DNA of 64,000 nt from Demequina lignilytica (lineage in GTDB: Bacteria; Actinomycetota; Actinomycetes; Actinomycetales; Demequinaceae). The stretch is taken from NCBI RefSeq assembly GCF_030418305.1, contig NZ_JAUHPX010000001.1, forward strand, positions 62,001 to 126,000, in the 5' to 3' direction. Shown here in pieces: positions 26,559 to 34,086 of this stretch. A model generated the notes under the pieces. The model saw nothing but the letters and a program-made list of their open reading frames with translations, had not been told where the DNA came from and made no database searches. The position numbers and the translations under genes were made by a program. Numbering within the stretch: the first letter of the stretch is position 1; each line of letters begins with the position of its first letter.

Positions 26559-28178
26559 ATGTGCCACACCACGATCACGACGAACGCGCCCATGGGCCCG
26601 CGCTACGCGGAGATCCTGAGCCCCGAGGCGCTCGACTTCATCGCCACGCTCCACCGGCAGCTCGCCGGCGAGCGGGCGGACCTCCTGCAGGCCCGTCACG
26701 CTCGTCAGGAGGCGATCGCCGCGGGAGCGGACCTGGGCTTCCTCGCGGAGACGGCGGCCGTCCGCGACGACCCGCATTGGCGCGTCGCGGGACCCGGGCC
26801 CGGGTTGGAGGACCGCCGCGTCGAGATCACGGGTCCGACGGACCGCAAGATGACCATCAACGCGCTGAACTCGGGCGCGCGGGTGTGGCTCGCGGACCAC
26901 GAGGACGCGAACACCCCGACGTTCGCGAACATGGTCGAGGGCCAGCTCAACCTCCGCGACGCGATCCGTCGAGAGATCTCCTACACGTCACCCGACGGGA
27001 AGGAGTACACCCTGGGCGAGACCACGCCGACGATCGTGTTCCGTCCTCGCGGCTGGCACCTCGCCTCGCGCCACCTCATGCACGTCGACGAGCACGGCAA
27101 CCGCTTCGCGTGCTCGGCCTCGATGGTCGACGCGGGCCTGTACCTGTTCCACAACGCGAAGGAGCTCATCGCGCGCGGCTCGGGACCGTACCTCTACCTG
27201 CCGAAGATCGAGGGGCACCGGGAGGCGCGTCTGTGGGACCACCTGTTCACGCTCGCCGAGCAGGAGCTCGGACTCGAGCACGGCACCATCCGCGCGACGG
27301 TGCTCATCGAGACGCTGCCGGCGGCGTTCGAGATGGAGGAGATCCTCTACGAGCTCCGCGATCACTGCGCCGGGCTCAACGCGGGCCGGTGGGACTACAT
27401 CTTCTCCATCATCAAGACCTACCGCGAGCGGGGCGACGAGCACGTGCTGCCCGACCGGGCGCAGATCACCATGACGGTGCCGTTCATGCGCGCCTACACC
27501 GAGCTGCTGGTGTCGACCTGCCACCGGCGCGGCGCCCAGGCGATCGGCGGCATGAGCGCGTTCATCCCCAACCGGCGCGACCCGGAGGCCACCGAGAAGG
27601 CGCTCGCCCAGGTCGCCGCGGACAAGCGCCGGGAGGCCAGCGACGGCTTCGACGGCTCCTGGGTCGCCCATCCGGGTCTGGTGGCCGTCGCGCAGGCGGA
27701 GTTCGACGCGGTGCTCGGCGACCGCCCGAACCAGCTCGACCGCCAGCGGTCGGAGGTCTCCGTCACGGCCGCGGACCTGCTCGACACCACGGTGCCCGGC
27801 GGCCGCATCACCCTCGCGGGCGTGCGGGCCAATGTGTCGGCCGCGCTCAGGTACCTCGAGAGCTGGCTGCGGGGCGTGGGGGCGGCGGGCATCGACAACC
27901 TGATGGAGGACGTGGCCACGGCGGAGATCAGCCGGTCCCAGCTGTGGCAGTGGATCCGCACCGGTGCGACGACCTCCGAGGGGATCCCGGTGACGCGCGA
28001 GCTGGTCGCGCAGATGCTGGCGGAGACCATGTCGACGGTCGAGCGCCCCGACGGCGAGCTGTTCGACCAGGCGGCGGCGCTGCTCGCGGAGGCCTGCCTC
28101 GAGGAGGCCTACCCGTCGTTCGTCACGCTGCCCGGCTGCACCCGCTACCTGACCGACCGCGTGCCGGTCGCCGCCTGA
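26559..28178 (+). CDS. aceB: Malate synthase A
   Basis: The 539-residue enzyme condenses glyoxylate with acetyl-CoA to malate. It belongs to the malate synthase A class by length and by VWLADHEDANTPTFANMVEG, the RPRGWHL motif (about residue 160), IRATVLIETLPAAFEMEEIL and GGMSAFIPNRRD. The catalytic Asp lies in the C-terminal segment LMEDVATAEISRSQLWQW. AGGAG precedes the ATG. It is the second gene of aceA-aceB and is followed by a strong terminator. Confidence 0.96.
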   Translation: MCHTTITTNAPMGPRYAEILSPEALDFIATLHRQLAGERADLLQARHARQEAIAAGADLGFLAETAAVRDDPHWRVAGPGPGLEDRRVEITGPTDRKMTINALNSGARVWLADHEDANTPTFANMVEGQLNLRDAIRREISYTSPDGKEYTLGETTPTIVFRPRGWHLASRHLMHVDEHGNRFACSASMVDAGLYLFHNAKELIARGSGPYLYLPKIEGHREARLWDHLFTLAEQELGLEHGTIRATVLIETLPAAFEMEEILYELRDHCAGLNAGRWDYIFSIIKTYRERGDEHVLPDRAQITMTVPFMRAYTELLVSTCHRRGAQAIGGMSAFIPNRRDPEATEKALAQVAADKRREASDGFDGSWVAHPGLVAVAQAEFDAVLGDRPNQLDRQRSEVSVTAADLLDTTVPGGRITLAGVRANVSAALRYLESWLRGVGAAGIDNLMEDVATAEISRSQLWQWIRTGATTSEGIPVTRELVAQMLAETMSTVERPDGELFDQAAALLAEACLEEAYPSFVTLPGCTRYLTDRVPVAA

Positions 28179-28196
28179 GGAGGCCTGGGGGCATGG

Positions 28197-28233
28197 TCGA
28201 GGGGTGCGGTCCTGCTGGGGCCGCACCCCTCGA
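28197..28233. terminator. Bidirectional terminator hairpin between aceB and ppdK
   Basis: TCGAGGGGTGCGG (28197-28209) pairs perfectly with CCGCACCCCTCGA (28221-28233) around an 11-nt loop. There is no T-tract, as is common in high-GC actinobacteria. It lies 18 bp after the aceB stop and 9 bp after the stop of the convergent ppdK, so it can serve both transcripts. Confidence 0.85.
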
Positions 28234-28242
28234 CGGCTCCGG

Positions 28243-30966
28243 TCAGCGGGTGTCGCCGCCGCCGGTGGCCACCGCGGCACGGCCCGCCTCGAGCCGTGCG
28301 ACGGGGATCCGGAATGGGGAGCACGACACGTAGTCGAGCCCCGCCTCGTGGAAGAAGTGGATCGACTGGGGGTCACCGCCGTGCTCGCCGCAGACGCCGA
28401 GGCGCAGGTCCGGCCGGGTGGCGCGACCCTCCTCGGCGGCGATCCGCACCAGCCGGCCGACCCCTTGGCGGTCGAGCGACTCGAACGGCGACACCGAGAA
28501 CACGCCCTTCTCCGTGTAGTCGTGGAAGAACGCGCCCTCGACGTCGTCGCGGGAGAAGCCCCACGTCGTCTGGGTCAGGTCGTTGGTGCCGAAGGAGAAG
28601 AACTCGGCCACGGATGCCATGCGATCGGCGGTGAGCGCGGCGCGTGGCAGCTCGATCATCGCCCCGACCGGGATGTGCAGCTCGACACCGGTCTCGGCTG
28701 ACACCTCCGCGATGATGCGCTCGGCCTCGTCCCGCACCAGGTGGAGCTCCATGATCGACGCGGCCAGGGGGATCATGATCTCCGCGTGGGGGGTGCCCCC
28801 CGCCGTGGTGCGCGCCGCCTGCGCCTCGGCGATCGCGCGGATCTGCAGGGCGAACAGCCCCGGGATGACGATGCCGAGCCGCACGCCGCGAAGGCCGAGC
28901 ATCGGGTTCGCCTCGTGCATCCGGTTCACCGCAGCGAGCAGCACCTGGTCGCGCTCGACCTCGTCGCCCGTCTCCCCGCGCTCCTTGGCGAGGGCGACGC
29001 GCACCGCGAGCTCGGTCAGGTCCGGGAGGAACTCGTGCAGGGGAGGGTCGATCAGCCGGATCGTCACCGGCAGCCCGTCCATCACCTCGAGCAGCTCGGT
29101 GAAGTCCTGGCGCTGGAGGGGGAGCAGGGCGTCGAGCGCCTCCTGCCGCGCCGCATCGTCCGCCGCGAGGATCAGGTGCTCGATGAGCACGCGCCGCTCG
29201 CCGAGGAACTGGTGCTCGGTGCGGCACAGCCCGATGCCCTGCGCGCCCCACATCCGGGCGCGTGCCGCGTCCTCGGCCGTGTCGGCGTTCGCCTGGACCC
29301 CCAGGCGCCGAGCGGTGTCGGCGTGCGACAGGATCGCGTCGACCGCGCTCACCAGCTCCCTGGTCTCCTCGTCCTCGGGCGCGAGGTGGGCGAGCGCCGC
29401 GTCGAGGCCCTCCTCGAGGTAGCGGACCACCGGCGACGGCACCACGGGCACCTCGCCCAGGAAGATCTCGCCGGTCGACCCGTCGATGGCGATGATGTCG
29501 CCCTCGTGCACGACGGTGCCGCCGACGGCGAAGCTGCGCGCCTCGACGTCGACGTCGAGGGCCTCCGCCCCGACCACGCAGGTGGTGCCCATGCCGCGTG
29601 CCACGACCGCGGCGTGGGAGGTCTTGCCGCCACGGGAGGTGAGCACGCCGACCGAGGCGATCATCCCGCCCAGGTCGTCGGGGTTCGTCTCCCGTCGGAC
29701 CAGGATGGGCGTGCCGCCACCGGCCGCCCACTCGATCGCGCGCGCCGAGCTGAACACCGCCGCGCCCACGGCCGCGCCGGGCGACGCCGCCATGCCGGTC
29801 GCAAGCAGGTTCCTGGCGGCCTCCATGTCGAACTGAGGGAACATGAGCTTGCTGAGCTGGGCGCCCGTGACCCGCTCGAGCGCCTCGTCCATGGTGATGA
29901 GGTGCTCGTCGACCAGCTGCTTGGCGATCCGGAAGGCCGCCGCCGCCGTGCGCTTGCCGACGCGGGTCTGGAGCATCCAGAGCTTGCCTCGCTCGATGGT
30001 GAACTCGATGTCGCAGAGGTCGCGGTAGTGGCTCTCGAGCCGCCGCATCACCTGGCGGAGCTCCCGCGACGATGCGGGGTCCAGCCGCTCGAGGTCCGCG
30101 AGAGAAAGGGTGTTCCGGATGCCGGCGACGACGTCCTCGCCCTGGGCGTTGGGCAGGTAGTCGCCGTACGAGCCCGTGCGGCCCGTGGCGGGGTCGCGGG
30201 TGAAGCACACGCCCGTTCCCGAGTCCTCGCCGAGGTTGCCGAAGACCATGGCGACCACGTTGACCGCGGTGCCCAGGTCGTCGGAGATGCGCTCGCGCCG
30301 CCGGTAGAGGCGCGCCCGCTCGGTGTTCCAGGAGCCGAACACCGCCTCGATCGCCATGTCGAGCTGCTCGCGCGGCTCCTGCGGGAACTCGCGGCCCGTG
30401 CGATCGAGCACGATCCCCTTGTAGTCCTCCACCAGGTGGCGCAGGTCGTCGGCATCCAGGGCGGTGTCCGCCGCGACGCCCCGGGCCGCCTTGCGCGCGT
30501 CGAGCGCGCCGGCGAACAGGTCGCCATCGATGTCGAGCACCGTCTTGCCGAACATCTGGATGAGCCGGCGGTAGGAGTCCCAGGCGAAGCGCTCGTCGCC
30601 GGCGTAGGCGGCGAGGCCGTGGACCGAGCGGTCGTTCAGGCCGACGTTGAGGACCGTCTCCATCATCCCGGGCATCGAGAACTTGGCGCCGGACCGGACG
30701 GAGACGAGCAGCGGGTCGTCGGGGTCGCCCAGGTGGCGCCCCATGGCGTCCTCGAGCCGACGGACCGCCATGGTCACCTCGACCCGCAGCTCGGGCGGCG
30801 CGGCTCCGTCCGCCATGAAGGCCCGGCAGGCCTCGGTGGTGATGGTGAAGCCGGGCGGCACCGGCAGGCCCAGGCGGGTCATCTCGGCCAGGTTCGCACC
30901 CTTGCCGCCGAGCAGATCCTTGAGGTCCCTGTTGCCTTCGCTGAAGTCGAAGACGTACTTCACCAT
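28243..30966 (-). CDS. ppdK: Pyruvate, phosphate dikinase
   Basis: The 907-residue enzyme reversibly converts pyruvate, ATP and phosphate to PEP, AMP and PPi. It has an N-terminal ATP-grasp domain (LGGKGANLAEM; SVRSGAKFSMPGMM), the swivelling phosphohistidine domain with GGKTSHAAVVARG (His451), and a C-terminal PEP-binding barrel with catalytic Cys859 in LGVCGEHGGD. The Thr two residues before His is the usual regulatory phosphosite. GGAGGTG lies 5 nt before the ATG. With aceAB next door it can supply PEP during growth on acetate or fatty acids. Confidence 0.96.
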   Translation of the reverse strand: MVKYVFDFSEGNRDLKDLLGGKGANLAEMTRLGLPVPPGFTITTEACRAFMADGAAPPELRVEVTMAVRRLEDAMGRHLGDPDDPLLVSVRSGAKFSMPGMMETVLNVGLNDRSVHGLAAYAGDERFAWDSYRRLIQMFGKTVLDIDGDLFAGALDARKAARGVAADTALDADDLRHLVEDYKGIVLDRTGREFPQEPREQLDMAIEAVFGSWNTERARLYRRRERISDDLGTAVNVVAMVFGNLGEDSGTGVCFTRDPATGRTGSYGDYLPNAQGEDVVAGIRNTLSLADLERLDPASSRELRQVMRRLESHYRDLCDIEFTIERGKLWMLQTRVGKRTAAAAFRIAKQLVDEHLITMDEALERVTGAQLSKLMFPQFDMEAARNLLATGMAASPGAAVGAAVFSSARAIEWAAGGGTPILVRRETNPDDLGGMIASVGVLTSRGGKTSHAAVVARGMGTTCVVGAEALDVDVEARSFAVGGTVVHEGDIIAIDGSTGEIFLGEVPVVPSPVVRYLEEGLDAALAHLAPEDEETRELVSAVDAILSHADTARRLGVQANADTAEDAARARMWGAQGIGLCRTEHQFLGERRVLIEHLILAADDAARQEALDALLPLQRQDFTELLEVMDGLPVTIRLIDPPLHEFLPDLTELAVRVALAKERGETGDEVERDQVLLAAVNRMHEANPMLGLRGVRLGIVIPGLFALQIRAIAEAQAARTTAGGTPHAEIMIPLAASIMELHLVRDEAERIIAEVSAETGVELHIPVGAMIELPRAALTADRMASVAEFFSFGTNDLTQTTWGFSRDDVEGAFFHDYTEKGVFSVSPFESLDRQGVGRLVRIAAEEGRATRPDLRLGVCGEHGGDPQSIHFFHEAGLDYVSCSPFRIPVARLEAGRAAVATGGGDTR

Positions 30967-31037
30967 CGCGCACCTCCGCGGACACGTCGGCCCCGTTGCC
31001 GACACCACCAGTCTGTCCATCCCACGAGGCACGAGCC

Positions 31038-31051
31038 AGGACCTATGGCCC
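31038..31051. promoter_or_regulatory. DevR/DosR-like half-symmetric box upstream of ppdK
   Basis: On the minus strand this reads GGGCCATAGGTCCT, matching 10 of 14 positions of the mycobacterial DosR core GGGACTWWAGTCCC. It lies about 70-85 bp upstream of the ppdK start and 57 bp before the divergent dehydrogenase gene. One-mismatch versions of the reduced GGGnC-N4-GnCCC pattern are expected fairly often in such GC-rich DNA, so support is weak. Confidence 0.25.
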
Positions 31052-31108
31052 GAGGTCCCGGTCGAGGTCCCGGCGCGGGAGGCCGGCGCCCGGCTAGCCT
31101 CGGAGCCT

Positions 31109-32182
31109 GTGACGCCGTTCTACGACCCGCTCCGTTCCTTCGAGGACAACTATGCGAACGGACCCTTCGGGGCGTTCGCCGAGCCGGGCGTCGCCGCCGT
31201 CGCGCCGCCCGCGGAGCGCTTCCTCGGCCGTCCCGTCCACCGGGCGTTCGGCATCCCCGCCGGCCCCCTGGTGAATGCCGCGTTCTGCGCCGCCGCCTTC
31301 CGTCACGGGTACGACGTGAACGTCTACAAGACGGTCCGGACGCGCAGCCACCCGAGCCATCCGTTCCCCAACACCCTCCGGGTGCACGTCGGCGGCGACC
31401 TGTCGCTCGAGACGGCACGCGGAGCGCTGCTCGCCGACGCGGACTTCCGCGGCACGGCCAGCATCTCGAACTCCTTCGGCGTCCCATCGCGCGACCCCGA
31501 CGAGTGGCAGCCCGACATGGCGGCCGCAGTCGCGGCGGCAGGCGACGGGCAGCTGCTCGTCGGCTCGTTCCAGGGCACCCACCCGGCACCGGGGGCCGCG
31601 GACCGGGTCTCGGCCTACGTCGCGGATCACGTCGCCGCCGCCTCCCTCGTGGTCGAGACCGGTGCGCCGGTCCTCGAGATGAACCTGAGCTGCCCGAACG
31701 AGGGCACGGCCGACCTCTTGTGCTTCGACACCGCCGCGGTGGTGCGGATCGCCGGCGCGATCAAGGAGAAGGTGGGTGACGTCCCGCTCCTGCTCAAACT
31801 GGCGTACTTCGCGGACGACTCCGCGCTGGCCGCCCTGGTCCACGCCACCGCCGGGATCGTCGACGGGTACGCCGCGATCAACACGATCCCGGCCCGCCTC
31901 GTGGACGCCGCCGGGCGACCGGCGCTGCCCGGGCCCGGCCGGGAGGTGGCCGGCGTGTGCGGCGACGCGATCCGCTGGGCGGGCCTGGAGATGGTGCGCC
32001 GCCTCGCCAGGCTCAGGGACGATGCGGGCGCGGGCTTCGCGATCGTGGGCGTCGGGGGAGTGATGGAGGCCTCGCACCACCTCGCGATGCGTGCCGCCGG
32101 CGCCGACGCCGTGATGAGCGCGACCGGAGCGATGTTCCGTCCCGGGCTGGGCGCGGAGGTGCGGGCCGCGCGCGGCGCCTAG
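31109..32182 (+). CDS. Dihydroorotate dehydrogenase-like FMN protein
   Basis: The 357-residue TIM-barrel protein resembles dihydroorotate dehydrogenases: FGIPAGPLVNAAF near the N-terminus, VLEMNLSCPNEG with the NxSCPN segment (about residues 193-199), and IVGVGGVMEASHH for FMN phosphate binding. Whether it oxidises dihydroorotate is uncertain, because no other pyrimidine gene is near. The GTG start is supported by a TAGCCT -10 box 8 nt upstream (31095-31100). It is divergent from ppdK. Its TAG stop overlaps the stop of the convergent peptidase gene in a single CTAG. Confidence 0.72.
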   Translation: MTPFYDPLRSFEDNYANGPFGAFAEPGVAAVAPPAERFLGRPVHRAFGIPAGPLVNAAFCAAAFRHGYDVNVYKTVRTRSHPSHPFPNTLRVHVGGDLSLETARGALLADADFRGTASISNSFGVPSRDPDEWQPDMAAAVAAAGDGQLLVGSFQGTHPAPGAADRVSAYVADHVAAASLVVETGAPVLEMNLSCPNEGTADLLCFDTAAVVRIAGAIKEKVGDVPLLLKLAYFADDSALAALVHATAGIVDGYAAINTIPARLVDAAGRPALPGPGREVAGVCGDAIRWAGLEMVRRLARLRDDAGAGFAIVGVGGVMEASHHLAMRAAGADAVMSATGAMFRPGLGAEVRAARGA

Positions 32183-33750
32183 TCGTCGAGCAGGGAGTCG
32201 ACGGGCTCGAGGAGCTCGAGCGGCTCCACCTCGAGCTGGCCCACGCCGGGAGCGACGAACTCCAGGTGCCAGGCCTCCGGCTTGCTGCCGCCGACACGGG
32301 CCCAGGTGGGGTGCACCCAGCCGAAGTCGGCGCCGTTCGCCCGCAGCCATGCCGAGGAGGCGGCGTCCAGGTCGACCGCCATGCCCCAGCCGTGGTTGGA
32401 CGTCCCGGGCGCGGCGGCGAGCCCGGCCCGCGCCGCGCGGGTGCTCACCTGCGCCGCGTACGACCGGTAAGAGCTCAGGACCACCAGGTGTCCGCCCGTC
32501 TCGGCGTGGTAGGCGTCATCCGCCGCGATCAGGGCGGTGGCGGCGTCGCAGCTGAGCTGCGCGCTCGCGGCGAATGGGAGCGGGCAGAGCGCCGCGGCGG
32601 GCAGGCGCCCGTTCGCGTAGGACATGCCGGCGGGCTGGCCGGACCAGCCGGCCTGATGCTGAGCGACGGCCGCGAGGTAGCGCGCGGTCCGCTCGTCGAC
32701 GGCCGCCGCGACCGCGCGCTCATGGGTGTCGCGGCGTGCAGCGTTCTCCTCCGCCCGGCGCGCGTTCTCCGCGCTCACCCAGCCCGCGTGCGAGTCCTCC
32801 ATCACCGCGTAGGCGTCCTCCAGCGTTCGGGTGGCATCGGAGAGGGTCTCGCGCCCGCGGGCGACGGCATCGGGGTCCTCGACGTCGACCTCCGTAGCCG
32901 CGACGCTGCCGAGAGCGGTCGCCGCGTCGAGGACGGCCTCGACCGCCGCGCCGTCGAGGACGCGCTCCGCCACCAGGTTCGCGTCGTCGCTCATGTCGGC
33001 GGCGAGGCTCTCCGCGTGGGCCTGCGCCTCCGCGAGCGTCGCGACGTCGCGTTCCAGCGTCGCGCCCGCGGCGGCCTCAGCGAGCCGGTCGGCGGTGTCG
33101 TCGATCTCCCGCGCCGCCGACTCGAGGTCCGCGGCCGCGCGCTCGAGCCGCTCGGCGGCCGCGTAGGCCTCGTCCGGTGACGCGACGTCGCCGGAGAGGA
33201 CCTGGACCACCGCATCGTCGTCGACCACGGGCGCATCGAGGTCGGCCTCATCGTGACCTGCGGCCATGGCCGCCTCCGTCTCGACCGGGGCGTCCGCGGT
33301 CTGCTCGTCGGCCGAGGACGAGTCCGAGGACGTGGCGGTGGGCTCGTGGAGCCCGGCCAGCACGGACGCGCCGGTCGCGGAGCCGTCGACGGCGAGCGGC
33401 ACCGGCAGCTCCAGCGCGAGCGAGGGGGTCTCGACCGCGACCTGGTGGAGCTCCGCGGCGCGCGCGGCCGCGTCGGCGCTGGTGGCGAGGGCGACGCTGG
33501 CGTCCACCACCTCGCCCGAGGCCGCCACCGTGGCGGCGTCGGCCGCGACGGCCTCGGCCCGTGCGAGCGACCCCTCGAGCCGCACGCGGCTGGCTTCGAC
33601 CTCGTCGGCCATCGCCCTGGCGTGGGCGACGGCGCGTGTGACGCGGTCCTCGTCGTAGACGGCGCCGGCGGTCACACCTGCCGTGAAGAACACGACGGCA
33701 GCCGCCGCGGCTGCCGTGGGTCGGGGCGCGCGGGGGAGGAAGGGCATCAA
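32179..33750 (-). CDS. M15 (VanY-type) D-Ala-D-Ala carboxypeptidase with long helical stalk
   Basis: The 523-residue protein has an N-terminal signal/anchor helix (about residues 11-31), an Ala/Glu/Asp-rich helical region of some 300 residues, and a C-terminal M15 peptidase domain. The zinc motif is SNHGWGMAVDLD (SxHxxGxAxD), with the distal ligand in EAWHLEF. It probably trims peptidoglycan stem peptides outside the membrane. The stalk, with an acidic Ser/Thr segment near 140-185, could span the cell wall or bind a partner. The start may be either of two adjacent ATGs. A TACACT element near 33820 could be its -10 box. Confidence 0.87.
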   Translation of the reverse strand: MMPFLPRAPRPTAAAAAAVVFFTAGVTAGAVYDEDRVTRAVAHARAMADEVEASRVRLEGSLARAEAVAADAATVAASGEVVDASVALATSADAAARAAELHQVAVETPSLALELPVPLAVDGSATGASVLAGLHEPTATSSDSSSADEQTADAPVETEAAMAAGHDEADLDAPVVDDDAVVQVLSGDVASPDEAYAAAERLERAAADLESAAREIDDTADRLAEAAAGATLERDVATLAEAQAHAESLAADMSDDANLVAERVLDGAAVEAVLDAATALGSVAATEVDVEDPDAVARGRETLSDATRTLEDAYAVMEDSHAGWVSAENARRAEENAARRDTHERAVAAAVDERTARYLAAVAQHQAGWSGQPAGMSYANGRLPAAALCPLPFAASAQLSCDAATALIAADDAYHAETGGHLVVLSSYRSYAAQVSTRAARAGLAAAPGTSNHGWGMAVDLDAASSAWLRANGADFGWVHPTWARVGGSKPEAWHLEFVAPGVGQLEVEPLELLEPVDSLLDD

Positions 33751-33994
33751 GCAGCGGTCTCTGATCGGGAACGGGGAGCGGCCGCGCGGCGAGAGGCCTG
33801 CGCGGGCGGATCATGACAGTGTAATCGCTTGCATCCGCCGGGGTCCGGGACCTCCGGTCCTCGCTGCCGCGAGCCGACACGCCGGGGATGTCGTGATCCG
33901 GATGATCAACGGTCGTGCGTGCACGAGGGTTCCCGCGGCCGCCCGGCCGCGGGCCCGAGCGTCCGCCAGGGACCAAGGACCTAGATGCCTCATG

Positions 33995-34010
33995 ACACGA
34001 GATCTAGTGT
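33995..34010. promoter_or_regulatory. NrdR box 1
   Basis: ACACGAGATCTAGTGT matches the NrdR consensus ACACWATATATWGTGT at the conserved ACAC, A, AT, T and GTGT positions and is nearly self-complementary. NrdR is the ATP/dATP-sensing repressor of ribonucleotide reductase genes. The box begins 92 bp before the nrdD start codon. Confidence 0.85.
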
Positions 34011-34025
34011 GTCCGACGGCGGGAA

Positions 34026-34041
34026 GCACTACATGTAGTGG
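34026..34041. promoter_or_regulatory. NrdR box 2
   Basis: GCACTACATGTAGTGG holds a perfect 14-bp palindrome (CACTACATGTAGTG) with the NrdR core C-A-AT-T-G. It lies 15 bp after box 1, giving a centre-to-centre distance of 31 bp, the spacing expected for paired NrdR boxes on one face of the helix. Confidence 0.88.
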
Positions 34042-34086
34042 TTGATTGCCGCCGAAGCCGAGGTCGAAGGAGCCGGAGGGAGCATC

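Larger units (their letters stand above)
33751..34086. promoter_or_regulatory. Divergent control region, M15 peptidase / nrdDG
   Basis: This 336-bp gap has no gene. It contains a TACACT-like element for the minus-strand peptidase (about 33820), a weak DosR-like box (GGGACCAAGGACCT, 33969-33982), two 16-bp palindromes matching NrdR boxes (33995-34010 and 34026-34041), and the nrdD ribosome site (GGAGGG, 34075-34080). The nrdD mRNA thus has an ordinary leader, unlike many genes here. Confidence 0.7.

Noticed and set aside
28741..31779. Plus-strand open frame of 1012 codons
   Set aside because: It is antisense to ppdK, which has complete catalytic motifs on the minus strand.
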